This document shows, piece after piece, positions 16,740 to 26,344 of a stretch of DNA of 64,000 bases (position 1 is its first letter; each line of letters starts with the position of its first letter). Below the pieces are notes generated by a model that was given only the letters and a program-made list of their open reading frames with translations, was not told where the DNA came from and did no database searches. The stretch is from an uncultured Clostridium sp. (GTDB taxonomy: Bacteria; Bacillota; Clostridia; Lachnospirales; Lachnospiraceae), in the NCBI GenBank assembly GCA_902496665.1, contig CABVBU010000002.1, positions 62,001-126,000 of the forward strand, in the 5' to 3' direction. The position numbers and the translations under genes were made by a program.

Positions 16740-17504
16740 ATGAGTGGAAAAAAGATTGCGATCGTGACCGGCGCGTCGTCAGGAATGGGAAGGGAGATGG
16801 TGTATCTCCTTGCGGATCACTTTGCGGCACTGGAGGAGATCTGGGTCATCGCCAGACGAAAGGACCGCTTAGAGGAGCTTGTTGGAAAGGTCCCTGTGTC
16901 CTTACGGATCCTGCCGTTCGATCTTTCAAGTGAAGAAGACCTCTGCATGCTTTCCGGTCTTTTAAAGCAGGAGCAGCCGAATGTGAAGATCCTTGTAAAC
17001 GGTGCGGGATATGGAAAGACAGGTGCCGCGGGAACGATCCCGGGCGGTCTCTCCACCGGAATGGTGCGGTTAAACGATGAGGCTCTGGTGGCGGTAACGG
17101 AGATGGTACTTCCATATATCTCAGGGAACAGCCGGATCATCCAGTTTGCCTCCGCGGCAGCGTTTATGCCGCAGCCGGGATTCGCGGTCTACGCCGCGTC
17201 CAAGTCCTTTGTGCTGAGCTACAGCCGGGCTTTGGCTGCCGAGTTAAAAAAGAGGGAGATCTATGTGACGGCGGTTTGTCCGGGACCGGTTGAGACGGAG
17301 TTCTTCGGGATCGCTCTGAACGGGGGAAAGCTTGCACCTATCAAGAAACTTACGATGGCAGATCCGAAAAAAGTAGTGAAAAAAGCTCTTCTGGACAGCA
17401 TGAAGGGCAAACGGATCTCGGTATATGGCCCGTGGATGAAAGCATTCTATGTTCTCTGCCGGATCGTTCCGCATGAGATCCTGATGGGGTTTATCAACTG
17501 GTAA
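16740..17504 (+). CDS. Short-chain dehydrogenase/reductase
   Basis: The 254-residue protein has the SDR cofactor motif TGASSGMG (about residues 9-16), the NGAGYGK stretch in place of the usual NNAG (about 87), a catalytic Ser in FASAAAF (about 139) and the YAASK active-site motif (about 151-155). A hydrophobic C-terminus (about 225-250) could associate with the membrane. It is an NAD(P)-dependent oxidoreductase of unknown substrate. It has an AAAGGC site and sits 76 bases after the YgiQ gene. Confidence 0.93.
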   Translation: MSGKKIAIVTGASSGMGREMVYLLADHFAALEEIWVIARRKDRLEELVGKVPVSLRILPFDLSSEEDLCMLSGLLKQEQPNVKILVNGAGYGKTGAAGTIPGGLSTGMVRLNDEALVAVTEMVLPYISGNSRIIQFASAAAFMPQPGFAVYAASKSFVLSYSRALAAELKKREIYVTAVCPGPVETEFFGIALNGGKLAPIKKLTMADPKKVVKKALLDSMKGKRISVYGPWMKAFYVLCRIVPHEILMGFINW

Positions 17505-17565
17505 CCTCCGGCTGCGGGACAGAGCACTGAAAATTTACAAAGTATAGCAGAAAAGAGGGAAAAAC

Positions 17566-18138
17566 TTGAAATTACGACTGGAAAAAGGAACTTACCGTTA
17601 CCGTACCGCCCACAAGAAACGTCAGCTTTTCTTTGTGGTGCTGTTTATTTTAGCGATCGCTGCGCAGCTTGTTTTAAGAAACTTTATCACGGAGCAGATC
17701 TATAAAAATCTTGTCACGATCAGTGCGATCCTCACGGTTCTGCCGATGGCAAACCTCGCGTCCCCACTGGTGGTTGCAGCGAGGATCCCGGAGGTCCCGG
17801 AGGAATTTCACAACGCGTGTGTTCCATACGAGGAGAAATTTCCGATCTTATACGATCTGATCATTACATCTAATGACCTGATCATGCCGGTGGACGCTGC
17901 GGTTGTCCATCCGACCGGGGTCTACCTCTACTGTCCGAACAAAAACGTGGACAGGAAGAAGGCAGAAAAATTCTTAAACGAGATGCTGGTGGGCTGGAAG
18001 CTGGATGGAAACGCAAAGGTTATGAACGAGGAGAAAAAGTTCCTCCGGCGGCTTTCTGAGCTTAAGACTATCACAGAGGAAGAGGATGACGGAAGCGCAC
18101 CGCATGTTTTAAAGCTTTTAAAGAGTCTTTCCATGTAG
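17566..18138 (+). CDS. Membrane-anchored protein of unknown function
   Basis: The 190-residue protein has a basic N-terminus followed by two closely spaced hydrophobic segments (about residues 23-40 and 49-73), then a soluble domain of about 115 residues. I do not recognise the family. Translation appears to start at a TTG (17566) with an AGAGGGA site. It lies 11 bases upstream of the RluA-type gene and is probably co-transcribed with it. The soluble part has no metal or catalytic motif that I can identify. Confidence 0.75.
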   Translation: MKLRLEKGTYRYRTAHKKRQLFFVVLFILAIAAQLVLRNFITEQIYKNLVTISAILTVLPMANLASPLVVAARIPEVPEEFHNACVPYEEKFPILYDLIITSNDLIMPVDAAVVHPTGVYLYCPNKNVDRKKAEKFLNEMLVGWKLDGNAKVMNEEKKFLRRLSELKTITEEEDDGSAPHVLKLLKSLSM

Positions 18139-18149
18139 GGGAATAAAAA

Positions 18150-19154
18150 ATGAGAGAGATCGTGATTGAGAAGAACGAGGCGGGACAGCGACTGGATAAG
18201 TTTCTTGCGAAGTACATGAATGAGGCGTCGAAGAGCTTCTTCTATAAGATGATGCGCAAGAAGAATATCACGCTGAACGGGAAAAAGTGCGAGGGAAATG
18301 AAAAACTCGCCGAAGGCGATGTCGTGAAGCTGTTTCTTGCGGAGGACACCATTGAAAAATTTTCCAGTGTTCAGGTGCAGGAGGTAAAGAAGGTAGATCT
18401 CGATATTCTCTATGAGGACGACGAGATCATTCTGGTCAATAAACCGGCGGGCATGCTGTCGCAGAAGGCAAAAGAGACAGACGAGTCTCTTGTGGAATAT
18501 CTGATCGACTATCTTTTGGGGAGCGGCAAGCTCACGGAGAGCGGACTGCGCGCGTTCCGCCCGTCGGTCTGCAACCGCCTGGACCGGAATACCAGCGGTA
18601 TCGTGGCAGCAGGAAAGTCTCTGGCGGGTCTTCAGATGCTTTCCGGCGTGTTTAAAGACCGCTCGATCCACAAGTATTATCAGTGTCTCGTATCCGGTGA
18701 GATTCGGGACGTGAAGACGGTGGACGGCTGGCTTTTAAAGGATGAGAAGAAGAATCAGGTGCGGATTCTCACGGAGGCGGAGGCAAAGCGCTTTGGAGGA
18801 AGAGGCGGAGACGAGGAGCCGAAACGGATCTGGACAAAATATGAGCCGATCGCGACGGACGGACGGTTTACGCTGCTCAGAGTGACACTTCTGACAGGAC
18901 GTTCCCATCAGATCCGCGCTCATTTAGCGTCTCTTGGGCATCCGATCGTTGGGGATTCCAAGTACGGCGGAGTTTCGAAGGTGAGCTCCTCCGGCCGGAC
19001 CGTGAAGTATCAGCTCCTGCATTCTTACCGTTTGGAGTTTCCGAAGCTTGCGGAACCGTTTGCCTATCTTTCCGGGAAGGTGTTTGAGGCGCCGATGCCG
19101 GGATATTTTGCTTCGGTGCTGAAAGAGACCGGGATCAAAAAATATTTGCATTGA
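18150..19154 (+). CDS. RluA family pseudouridine synthase (RluC/RluD-like)
   Basis: The 334-residue enzyme has an N-terminal S4 domain (GQRLDKFLAKYMNEASKSF, about residues 11-29) and the RluA catalytic motif NRLDRNTSGIV (about 146-156), with the nucleophilic Asp. A later GRSHQIRAHLASLGHPIVGD stretch (about 250-269) is diagnostic of the family. The target uridines, probably in 23S rRNA, cannot be read from sequence. There is an insert between about residues 200 and 232. recU follows 15 bases later. Confidence 0.95.
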   Translation: MREIVIEKNEAGQRLDKFLAKYMNEASKSFFYKMMRKKNITLNGKKCEGNEKLAEGDVVKLFLAEDTIEKFSSVQVQEVKKVDLDILYEDDEIILVNKPAGMLSQKAKETDESLVEYLIDYLLGSGKLTESGLRAFRPSVCNRLDRNTSGIVAAGKSLAGLQMLSGVFKDRSIHKYYQCLVSGEIRDVKTVDGWLLKDEKKNQVRILTEAEAKRFGGRGGDEEPKRIWTKYEPIATDGRFTLLRVTLLTGRSHQIRAHLASLGHPIVGDSKYGGVSKVSSSGRTVKYQLLHSYRLEFPKLAEPFAYLSGKVFEAPMPGYFASVLKETGIKKYLH

Positions 19155-19169
19155 TGATAAGGAACAGCT

Positions 19170-19730
19170 ATGGGAACATGGAAAACCAGGGGCCTTCGTG
19201 GTTCCACGTTGGAAGATCTGATCAACCGGACCAATGACAGCTACCGGGAAAAGAAGCTGGCACTGATCCAGAAGATCCCGACCCCGATCACGCCCATCGA
19301 GATCGATAAAAAGAGCCGCCATATCACGCTGGCGTACTTCGATATGAAAAGTACGGTCGACTATATCGGCGCGGTTCAGGGGATTCCGGTCTGCTTTGAC
19401 GCGAAGGAATGCGCGGTGCGGACGTTCCCACTCCAGAACATCCACCCGCACCAGATCGCGTTCATGAAGGAATTTGAAGCCCAGGGCGGAGTTGCCTTCA
19501 TTATCCTCTCCTTTACAGCGGAGAACGAGATCTATTATGTTCCTTTTGATGTGGTGAACCGTTTCTGGGAACGGATGGAAGATGGCGGAAGAAAGAGCTT
19601 TACCTATGATGAGGTGGTGCCGGAGGCGTACAGGATCCGAAGCCACAGGGACATGTATGTCCATTACCTGGAAGGGATCCAGCAGGATCTTGACCGGAAG
19701 GAAGAAAAGGAGGAGACGGCGAATGATTGA
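19170..19730 (+). CDS. recU: Holliday junction resolvase RecU
   Basis: RecU resolves four-way DNA junctions in Firmicutes, the counterpart of RuvC. The 186-residue protein shows the family stretch GLRGSTLEDLINRTNDSYRE (about residues 8-27), the metal-binding Asp in FDMKSTVDYIGAV (about 54-66), CFDAKECAVR (about 72-81) and HQIAFMKEFEAQGGVAF (about 93-109). Its stop overlaps the start of hflK by eight bases, an arrangement suggesting coupling with a membrane-protein pair of unrelated function. Confidence 0.96.
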   Translation: MGTWKTRGLRGSTLEDLINRTNDSYREKKLALIQKIPTPITPIEIDKKSRHITLAYFDMKSTVDYIGAVQGIPVCFDAKECAVRTFPLQNIHPHQIAFMKEFEAQGGVAFIILSFTAENEIYYVPFDVVNRFWERMEDGGRKSFTYDEVVPEAYRIRSHRDMYVHYLEGIQQDLDRKEEKEETAND

Positions 19731-20886
19731 AATGGTCATATGGCTCGTTGTGATCGCGGCGTTCGTGTTCCGGGCATTAAAACAGAACGGGACACTGGAC
19801 GAACTCTTTGCGGGGGCAAAGAAACGGAAAGAAAATCAGGCAGAGCGCGTGGTGTATGAACAGCCGGAGGAAGGTTCCGGGAAAAAGGAGAAGAAGAAGG
19901 GACCGGGGATCCGGGTTCCGAAGCACACAGGTCTTGCGGTGACTGTGGTTGTGATCGTCCTCGCGGCGGCAGTGCTTTCCTTAGACAGCTTCTACACTCT
20001 TTCCGAGGAGGAGATGGCGGTGGTTACCACGTTTGGAAAACCGTCGGTGGAGGAGGCATCGGGTCTTCACTTTAAAATTCCGGTGATCCAGCGCGTGACT
20101 AAGGTTTCCAAAGCCATCACGGGTATGCAGATCGGCTACACGACGGACCCGGCCCGGGCGGACGGCGCCTCCATAGACAATCCGGTATCCATCGAGAACG
20201 AGAGCCTGATGATCACAAAGGATTTCAATCTGACAAACGTGGATTTCTATGTAGAATACATGGTCACGGATCCGGTTCAGGCGGTGCGTCACAGAAGTGT
20301 GTACGAGTCTATCATCAAGAACCTGGCTCAGAGCTATATCCGCGATACCGTCGGCGTTTACAATGTTGATGATGTGATCACTACCGGAAAGACCCAGATT
20401 CAGGAGCGGATCAAAGAACAGCTCACAAACCGTCTCGTCGAGGAAAATATCGGATACGGAATCTACAACGTGTCGATTCAGGATACGGAAATGCCGAGAG
20501 ATGATGTGGCGAATGCGTTCAAGGCGGTTGAGGATGCGAAACAGGGCATGGAGACGGCGATCAACTCCGCAAAGAAATATCAGTCTGAGAATATTCCGGA
20601 GGCGAAGGCGAAAGCCGACAAACTTTTGCAGGATGCCGAGGCATACAAGGAACAGCGGATCAACGAGGCAAACGGACAGGTGGCGCGTTTCGAGGACACA
20701 TACGCGGAGTATGTGAAGTACCCGCTGATCACGAAAAAGCGCATGTTCTATGAGACCATGGAGGAAGTTCTTCCAGATCTCAAGGTTATCATCACCGGCG
20801 GAAACGGCACACAGACGCTGCTGCCGTTAGAACCATTTTCAGAGACAGCTTCCGGCAGCGCAGCACAGACGGGAGGAGGGAACTAA
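19723..20886 (+). CDS. hflK: SPFH/Band 7 protein HflK-like
   Basis: The 387-residue protein has two N-terminal hydrophobic segments (about residues 3-16 and 63-88) and then the SPFH/Band 7 domain with TTFGKPSVEEASGLHFKIP (about 101-119). A long Ala/Glu/Lys coiled coil follows (about 270-320). HflK and HflC form a membrane complex that modulates the FtsH protease in proteobacteria; the role in Clostridia is assumed by homology. The ATG at 19723 gives a membrane N-terminus and has an AGGAG site. hflC begins immediately after the stop codon. Confidence 0.9.
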   Translation: MIEMVIWLVVIAAFVFRALKQNGTLDELFAGAKKRKENQAERVVYEQPEEGSGKKEKKKGPGIRVPKHTGLAVTVVVIVLAAAVLSLDSFYTLSEEEMAVVTTFGKPSVEEASGLHFKIPVIQRVTKVSKAITGMQIGYTTDPARADGASIDNPVSIENESLMITKDFNLTNVDFYVEYMVTDPVQAVRHRSVYESIIKNLAQSYIRDTVGVYNVDDVITTGKTQIQERIKEQLTNRLVEENIGYGIYNVSIQDTEMPRDDVANAFKAVEDAKQGMETAINSAKKYQSENIPEAKAKADKLLQDAEAYKEQRINEANGQVARFEDTYAEYVKYPLITKKRMFYETMEEVLPDLKVIITGGNGTQTLLPLEPFSETASGSAAQTGGGN

Positions 20887-21762
20887 ATGAAAAAGACAGG
20901 AAAAAGAATCATAGGGCTCATTGTTCTCCTTCTGCTCGTTGTTCTGCTTAAGGGCAGTATGGTGAGCACATACAATGATGAGTATAAGCTTGTTCTCCAG
21001 TTTGGAAAAGTGGTGCGGGTGGTGGATACACCGGGACTCAGCTTTAAGATCCCGTTTCTTCAGACAACACAGTCGATTCCTAATTATGAGATGATCTATG
21101 ACCTTATTCCGAGTGAGGTGAATACGAGGGATAAAAAGGTGATGGTAACGGATTCCTTCGCATTGTGGAGTGTCACAGATCCGCTGGCGTACCTTTCCAG
21201 ACTCGGAGCGAACAAGGCAAATGCGGAAAGCCGAATTTCCGTTGTCGTATACAATGCTGTAAAAAATGTCATTTCCTCCACGGATCAGGCAGATGTGATC
21301 TCCGGCCGTGACGGAAAGCTGGCAGAGATGATCACGGAAAAGATCGGTTCTTCTCTGGACAGCTACGGAATCAAGGTAAAAAAGGTGGAGACGAAGCTTT
21401 TAGACCTACCGGATTCCAACAAGGAGGCTGTTTATCAGCGTATGATCTCCGAACGACAGAATATCGCTGCCGGATATATCGCAGACGGTGAGTACCAGTC
21501 CAATGTCATCAAGAACAGCACGGATAAAGAGGTCTCCATCATCATTTCCGAGGCCCAGGCCCAGGCGGAGAAGATCCGGGCGGAAGGCGAGGCAGAGTAT
21601 ATGAGGATCCTTTCCGGTGCGTACAATGACGAGGGCAAGGCCGATTACTATAATTATATCCGCAGTCTGGACGCGTTAAAGGCGAGTCTCAAGGGAGACA
21701 ATAAGACGATCATTCTGGATGAAAATTCAGAGCTTGCGAAGATCCTCAGGGGGAACTATTAA
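20887..21762 (+). CDS. hflC: SPFH/Band 7 protein HflC-like
   Basis: The 291-residue partner of HflK has one N-terminal membrane segment (about residues 8-26), an SPFH domain starting near LVLQFGKVVRVVDTPGLSFKIP, and a charged coiled coil with EAQAQAEKIRAEGEAEYMRI (about 219-238). The start codon directly follows the hflK stop, which indicates coupled translation and a one-to-one complex. The two paralogues differ enough to be recognised as separate HflK and HflC types. Confidence 0.91.
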   Translation: MKKTGKRIIGLIVLLLLVVLLKGSMVSTYNDEYKLVLQFGKVVRVVDTPGLSFKIPFLQTTQSIPNYEMIYDLIPSEVNTRDKKVMVTDSFALWSVTDPLAYLSRLGANKANAESRISVVVYNAVKNVISSTDQADVISGRDGKLAEMITEKIGSSLDSYGIKVKKVETKLLDLPDSNKEAVYQRMISERQNIAAGYIADGEYQSNVIKNSTDKEVSIIISEAQAQAEKIRAEGEAEYMRILSGAYNDEGKADYYNYIRSLDALKASLKGDNKTIILDENSELAKILRGNY

Positions 21763-21926
21763 GGAACGGACAGGATAAAACCGCAACAGCGGAAAATTCC
21801 TGTGAAGCAGTGATGCCGTGGATCTGGAACGCTCCGGGCGAAGCAGGCCGCTGCGGGACATCACCGCGGTCAGTAAAAAGGACCGGGGATGTCTGATAAA
21901 TAATGATACGGTAAAGGAGAAGGGTT

Positions 21927-23168
21927 ATGTCAAAAGTAGTTGATTATTTCCTCAAGTATGTAGCATTCGATACGCAGTCCGCAGAGGATGCGGGGACAGT
22001 TCCGAGTACGGAAAAACAGTTTGCTCTGGCGAAGCTTCTGTCTGAACAGTTAAAGAATATCGGGGTGAAGGACGTCTCCATGAGTGAGCATGGTTACGTA
22101 TACGGAACAATTCCGGCAAACGGGGATTATAACTGCCAGACCGTCGGCTTCCTCGCACATATGGACACTTCACCGGATTGTCCGGATGAGAATGTCCGCC
22201 CACAGCTTGTCAAGCACTACGACGGAAAGGATATCACTTTAAATAAGGCACTCGGTGTAAAGATGACAACAAAGATGTTCCCATTCTTAAAAAATTATGT
22301 GGGACAGGATCTGATCACCACCGACGGAACGACGCTGTTAGGTGCAGATGACAAGGCGGGAATTGCCGAGATCATGACCATGGCGGAGACACTCCTGACA
22401 CATCCGGAGATCCCGCACGGAACCATCAAGATCGCTTTCACACCGGATGAGGAAGTCGGACACGGGGTTGACTTCTTTGATGTTCCCGGCTGGGGCGCAG
22501 ATGTGGCTTACACCGTTGACGGCGGCGCATGGGGCGAGATGGAATATGAGACCTTCAACGCGGCATCCATGAAGGTTACGATCCATGGAAGCAACATTCA
22601 TCCGGGCAGCGCGAAGAACAAGATGAAAAACTCGATTCTGATCGGTCTGGAATTCCAGTCGATGCTGCCGGAGAACGAGAAGCCGCAGTATACTGAGAAG
22701 TACGAGGGATTTTTCCACTTAAACCACATCGGCGGAAATGTGGAGAATACGACTCTCCACTACATCGTCCGTGACCATGATATGACGCGGTTTGAGGAGA
22801 GAAAAGCGCTCGGAAAGAAGATCGGTGAATTCCTGAACGCGAAGTACGGTGAAGGAACGGTCGAGGTGGAGATCGCAGATACTTACTACAATATGGCTGA
22901 GAAGATCCGTCCGCATATGTACCTGATGGATGTGGCTGCTGAGGCATTTAAGGAGCTTGGGGTCGAGACTCCGGTGATCAATCCGGTCCGCGGAGGCACG
23001 GATGGATCGAGACTTTCCTACATGGGACTTCCATGTCCGAACCTCTGTACCGGCGGACATAACTATCATGGAAAGTATGAGTTCGTCTGCATCCAGTCTA
23101 TGGAGAAGACCGTGGAGCTGCTTCTTAAGATCGCGGAAAAGTTTACGAAGGTTGAGAAGCAGGCATAA
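21927..23168 (+). CDS. pepT: Peptidase T (tripeptide aminopeptidase)
   Basis: PepT is a cytoplasmic di-zinc M20 peptidase that removes the N-terminal residue from tripeptides. The 413-residue protein has the metal and catalytic motifs in order: HMDTSPD (about residues 78-84), GADDKAG (about 140), PDEEVGHG (about 174), the DGG stretch (about 198) and GGTDGS near residue 356. A GGHNYHGKYEFV motif follows (about 379). Length and motifs match the family closely. An AAGGAG site precedes the ATG, and a terminator follows at 23189-23220. Confidence 0.97.
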   Translation: MSKVVDYFLKYVAFDTQSAEDAGTVPSTEKQFALAKLLSEQLKNIGVKDVSMSEHGYVYGTIPANGDYNCQTVGFLAHMDTSPDCPDENVRPQLVKHYDGKDITLNKALGVKMTTKMFPFLKNYVGQDLITTDGTTLLGADDKAGIAEIMTMAETLLTHPEIPHGTIKIAFTPDEEVGHGVDFFDVPGWGADVAYTVDGGAWGEMEYETFNAASMKVTIHGSNIHPGSAKNKMKNSILIGLEFQSMLPENEKPQYTEKYEGFFHLNHIGGNVENTTLHYIVRDHDMTRFEERKALGKKIGEFLNAKYGEGTVEVEIADTYYNMAEKIRPHMYLMDVAAEAFKELGVETPVINPVRGGTDGSRLSYMGLPCPNLCTGGHNYHGKYEFVCIQSMEKTVELLLKIAEKFTKVEKQA

Positions 23169-23188
23169 GTTGTTTAGATTCGTTAGAG

Positions 23189-23220
23189 CCGGGCACGCGG
23201 AATGGTGTGTCCGGTTTTTT
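23189..23220 (+). terminator. Terminator after pepT
   Basis: CCGGGCAC (23189-23196) pairs with GTGTCCGG (23207-23214), followed by six T residues. Confidence 0.9.
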
Positions 23221-23260
23221 AGTCATTATGCATTGGATTGGATGAAAAACAAGGTTTTTA

Positions 23261-23289
23261 TTGAATCTGATATCACTTCATGGTATAAT
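23261..23289 (+). promoter_or_regulatory. Promoter of the DUF1275 gene
   Basis: TTGAAT (23261-23266) and a perfect TATAAT (23284-23289) are 17 bases apart, 25 bases before the start codon. Confidence 0.85.
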
Positions 23290-23313
23290 CATGCCCGGAA
23301 AGGCGGGATAAAA

Positions 23314-24063
23314 ATGATTAATTTGATAAAAAGACGTCTGGACGCGATCCTGCATTGGAATATTTCCTTTGTGGGCGGTTTCCTCGGCGGTTATGCAATC
23401 CTTTCCCATGCCGGAGTCTTCGGCTCCGCACAGACGGGAAACCTGATGGAGATGGCTTCGAACGTCCGATTTATGGAATGGGAGGAATTGGGACTCCGTT
23501 TGCTGGCGATGGTGATCTTCGCCTGCGGTGTGATCGCCTCCTATTTGCTGACAAACTATACAAACTTACATATGCGGAAGCTGGCGATCTGGGTGGATGC
23601 GGCCGGTCTTGGACTTACGGCCCTGCTGCCGGATTGGTTCGCGCCGATTGCGGGTGTTTACCCGATCTTTTTCTGTTCAGCATTCCAGTGGGGTGTATAT
23701 TCCGGCGCAGATGGTTTCAACAGCGCGACGGTCTTTATCACAAACAACTTCAAACAATCCGTCCTCGGCTGGACACAGTATGCGTTGACGAAAGATAAAG
23801 AATTTAAGAGAAAAGCGGTGCTCTACAGCAACACGGTACTCATGTTCTTCCTCGGCGCTCTCCTCGGTGTCACCGGTGTAGCGGCCTTCGGCAACGCCCT
23901 CGGCGCCTGTGTAGGTTTTATTCCTCTTGCTGTCGCGCGGATCTTTATCAGCATCGGTGAACTTCCGGTAGAAGATGAGACTCCGGAGGAGACAGAGGAA
24001 GAGGCAGAAGAGATGCTGGAAGAGGCGAAGATTCTGGAGAAGGAAGAGAAGAAGAAAATTTAA
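23314..24063 (+). CDS. YoaK/DUF1275 family membrane protein
   Basis: The 249-residue protein has about six hydrophobic segments. It also has the DUF1275 signature near the N-terminus, FVGGFLGGYAILSHAGVFGSAQTGNLMEMA (two stretches, about residues 19-48). The family is distantly related to transporters, but no substrate is established. The C-terminus is a very acidic Glu-rich tail (about 223-249) likely to be cytoplasmic. The ATG at 23314 lies close behind its own promoter; an upstream in-frame extension overlaps pepT and is not used. Confidence 0.88.
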   Translation: MINLIKRRLDAILHWNISFVGGFLGGYAILSHAGVFGSAQTGNLMEMASNVRFMEWEELGLRLLAMVIFACGVIASYLLTNYTNLHMRKLAIWVDAAGLGLTALLPDWFAPIAGVYPIFFCSAFQWGVYSGADGFNSATVFITNNFKQSVLGWTQYALTKDKEFKRKAVLYSNTVLMFFLGALLGVTGVAAFGNALGACVGFIPLAVARIFISIGELPVEDETPEETEEEAEEMLEEAKILEKEEKKKI

Positions 24064-24090
24064 AAATTGTATATTTGATGAATGGGAATG

Positions 24091-24126
24091 GGCAGTTGAT
24101 TCAGGGATGGGTCGGCTGCCTGTTTT
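24091..24126 (+). terminator. Terminator after the DUF1275 gene
   Basis: GGCAG (24091-24095) pairs with CTGCC (24116-24120), followed by TGTTTT. The stem is short, so the call is moderate. Confidence 0.5.
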
Positions 24127-24342
24127 GTATAACGGGAAATGCCGAGAAATTTACCGAACTGTTTGAAAAATAGAAGAGCTGTTGCTTTTTTTGCATTTTT
24201 TCGTTTTTCACATTTATTCTACTGGATTTTGGGACAGAGGATATGTATAATGAATCTGTAACAGAATGTTTCCAAAGGTCTGTGCCGGAAAATGCACATC
24301 TGCGGAACGATTTGATTTGAGACAGGCAAAAGGGAATAATGC

Positions 24343-25278
24343 ATGAAAAATAGAAACAGAGGATTTACCCTTGCAGAGCTGTTGATCGTGGTTGCAATTG
24401 TCGGTGTTCTTTTGGCAATTTCTATTCCGATTTTCAACAAAAATCTGGAAAGCAGCCGGGAGTCAGTGGATCTTTCCAATGTCCGCTCTGCATATTCGGA
24501 GGTTATGGCCGCTGTGATATCTGAGGATGACGAACATGCGGTCAAGGTCGTTCCGTTAAAACAAAAAATTGAAAAATGGCAGTCGAAGGATCCGGTTACG
24601 ATCGCCGGTATCACACATTCTAACAATGAGGGAGATACGGCTAATTGGATCGGTTATCCGGTTGCAGGAGGAGAATGTGAGGTTTCCTACCAGGCCGGCG
24701 TCGGTGTGATCTTAAACTGGAAAGGAAGCACGGTGAAGCCTGATGTTCCATACCCATTCAATATCAACTGTGATCTGCAGAAGCCGTTGCTTGACAGCAA
24801 GATATTAAAGAGACCGGAATTGATCAATAATCCCAATTTTGAGATTGATTCCAGATGCAACACAGGTTCCGAGCTCGTTGCGGCAGTTACAAATGAAGTG
24901 AAAAAGGATCCGGATAATCTGCTCAATTACGGAACATGGGCTTATCTTGGAAAGGGAGGAACCCAGCAAAAGGAAGAAAAGCGGTATTTATTCTGGACGT
25001 CGGTCGATACGAACGATGTTGGTGCGGGAAAAGAGATTCCGGTGATCATCAGCACCGGGGATGGAAGATATTATGTTTCTAAGACAACAACAGCTACGAG
25101 AGGATCAGGAAGCAAAAGCTACGTGGCGATCGCAGATCATTTGGCACCGAAAGATTATATAGCGTGTACGGAGCAAGGAACAAAGTTTCAAGACCTGAAA
25201 GAGGCGTATGATGCTTATACCAAGCTGGTTACGACCGGAGTCTACCAGAATTATAAGGATACGCTCCCTAAAAAGTAA
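24343..25278 (+). CDS. Type IV pilin-like protein with prepilin leader
   Basis: The 311-residue protein begins with a class III prepilin leader: cleavage is expected after Gly7 (RG before FTLAELLIVVAIVGVL), with Phe at +1 and Glu at +5, followed by the hydrophobic helix (about residues 8-30). The rest is a large soluble domain with only two or three cysteines and no family I recognise. No assembly ATPase, prepilin peptidase or other pilus gene is in the window, so it is an orphan pilin or pseudopilin. A TATAAT-like box lies about 90 bases upstream. A surface or secretion role is inferred from the leader alone. Confidence 0.85.
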   Translation: MKNRNRGFTLAELLIVVAIVGVLLAISIPIFNKNLESSRESVDLSNVRSAYSEVMAAVISEDDEHAVKVVPLKQKIEKWQSKDPVTIAGITHSNNEGDTANWIGYPVAGGECEVSYQAGVGVILNWKGSTVKPDVPYPFNINCDLQKPLLDSKILKRPELINNPNFEIDSRCNTGSELVAAVTNEVKKDPDNLLNYGTWAYLGKGGTQQKEEKRYLFWTSVDTNDVGAGKEIPVIISTGDGRYYVSKTTTATRGSGSKSYVAIADHLAPKDYIACTEQGTKFQDLKEAYDAYTKLVTTGVYQNYKDTLPKK

Positions 25279-25344
25279 AACCAGGATCGTTTTGGAAAGC
25301 CATCTGATCCAGTGGCGCATAAGCTGATCCGTCTGCTGTAGCTC

Positions 25345-26256
25345 CTACGCGGACTCCCGCAGCAGCCGGATCAACTCCTCCATCGCCGGAAGTGTCTGTT
25401 TTCCTTTCAACGTAACGATGGAATAGCTGGTAGTATCAGCCGGATTTCCGATTCGGAAGCAGCGGACAGGCTTTGGATAGTGGAAATGCTTCATATACTG
25501 GTAAAAGTTGAAAGCGATCCCATAGCCTTCTGCTGCGAGCTGACAGGCCGATTCAAGATTCTCGAGGAGAAAGACCTGTCCCGGTTCGGCGTGATCATAA
25601 GCGATGGCAAGGTCTGTGTAGTGTCTGGAGGATTGATCCGGCTTTTGCAGGATAAAACGTTCCCCGTTAAATTGTTTGAGGTCGATCCTCGGACATGGTT
25701 CTTTCCGGCTTTTCTTTGCCGCTCCGGTGCATAACGGGTGGTCAGCGGAGACAACAGCGACCATATAGTCCTCATAGAGAGGGCAGTATTCCAGCAGCGG
25801 ATGGCTGGAGGATTCGTTGACAATGGCAAAATCAAGCTCTCCGGCAAGCAGGTGCCGGATCATCTGCTCAGTGGATTCCTCATATGGGATCAGCTTCACG
25901 TACGGGTAGCGGGCGGAAAAGACAGGCAGTGCCTTCGCAAGAAGATAAAGTGTCCTTCTGGGATGGATTCCGAAACGGATCGTTCCGGAAGATCCGCCCA
26001 TGTATTTTTGAAGCTCATTTTCATAATGGGCTTCTATTTTTATCATTTCTTTTGCATGTTCCAAATAAATCTTTCCGGCCTCGGTTGGGACAAACTGTTT
26101 CCCGATCCGGTCAAAAAATTTTGTCCCGGTGCGTTCTTCGAGATTCCCTAAAAATATGCTGAGTGCAGGCGGGGAGATGTGCAGGGCCTGAGCCGCATCC
26201 TTAATTCCCCTGTGTTTTTCAATTTCAAGCATATAGAGCTGTTCCCGCATATCCAT
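25345..26256 (-). CDS. LysR family transcriptional regulator
   Basis: The 303-residue protein has the N-terminal winged helix-turn-helix (HRGIKDAAQALHISPPALSI, about residues 14-33) and a LysR effector-binding domain containing HPRRTLYLLAKALPVF (about 98-113). The likely start is the ATG at 26256, giving the usual length; the longer reading begins at a TTG without a ribosome site. It is divergent from the YfcC-M28-M20-CitMHS genes with a 153-base AT-rich gap, the standard arrangement for a LysR regulator and its target operon. The effector is unknown. Confidence 0.93.
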   Translation of the reverse strand: MDMREQLYMLEIEKHRGIKDAAQALHISPPALSIFLGNLEERTGTKFFDRIGKQFVPTEAGKIYLEHAKEMIKIEAHYENELQKYMGGSSGTIRFGIHPRRTLYLLAKALPVFSARYPYVKLIPYEESTEQMIRHLLAGELDFAIVNESSSHPLLEYCPLYEDYMVAVVSADHPLCTGAAKKSRKEPCPRIDLKQFNGERFILQKPDQSSRHYTDLAIAYDHAEPGQVFLLENLESACQLAAEGYGIAFNFYQYMKHFHYPKPVRCFRIGNPADTTSYSIVTLKGKQTLPAMEELIRLLRESA

Positions 26257-26344
26257 GGCGTTTCGCTGGTCCTTTCCCTGAATAAATATTTGCAATTCCG
26301 CATAAAAATAAACAATATTAAATAAAACAATAAAAATATTAAAC

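Noticed and set aside
18924..19739. Minus-strand ORF opposite the RluA-type and recU genes
   Set aside because: Antisense to two well-supported genes, with no domain.
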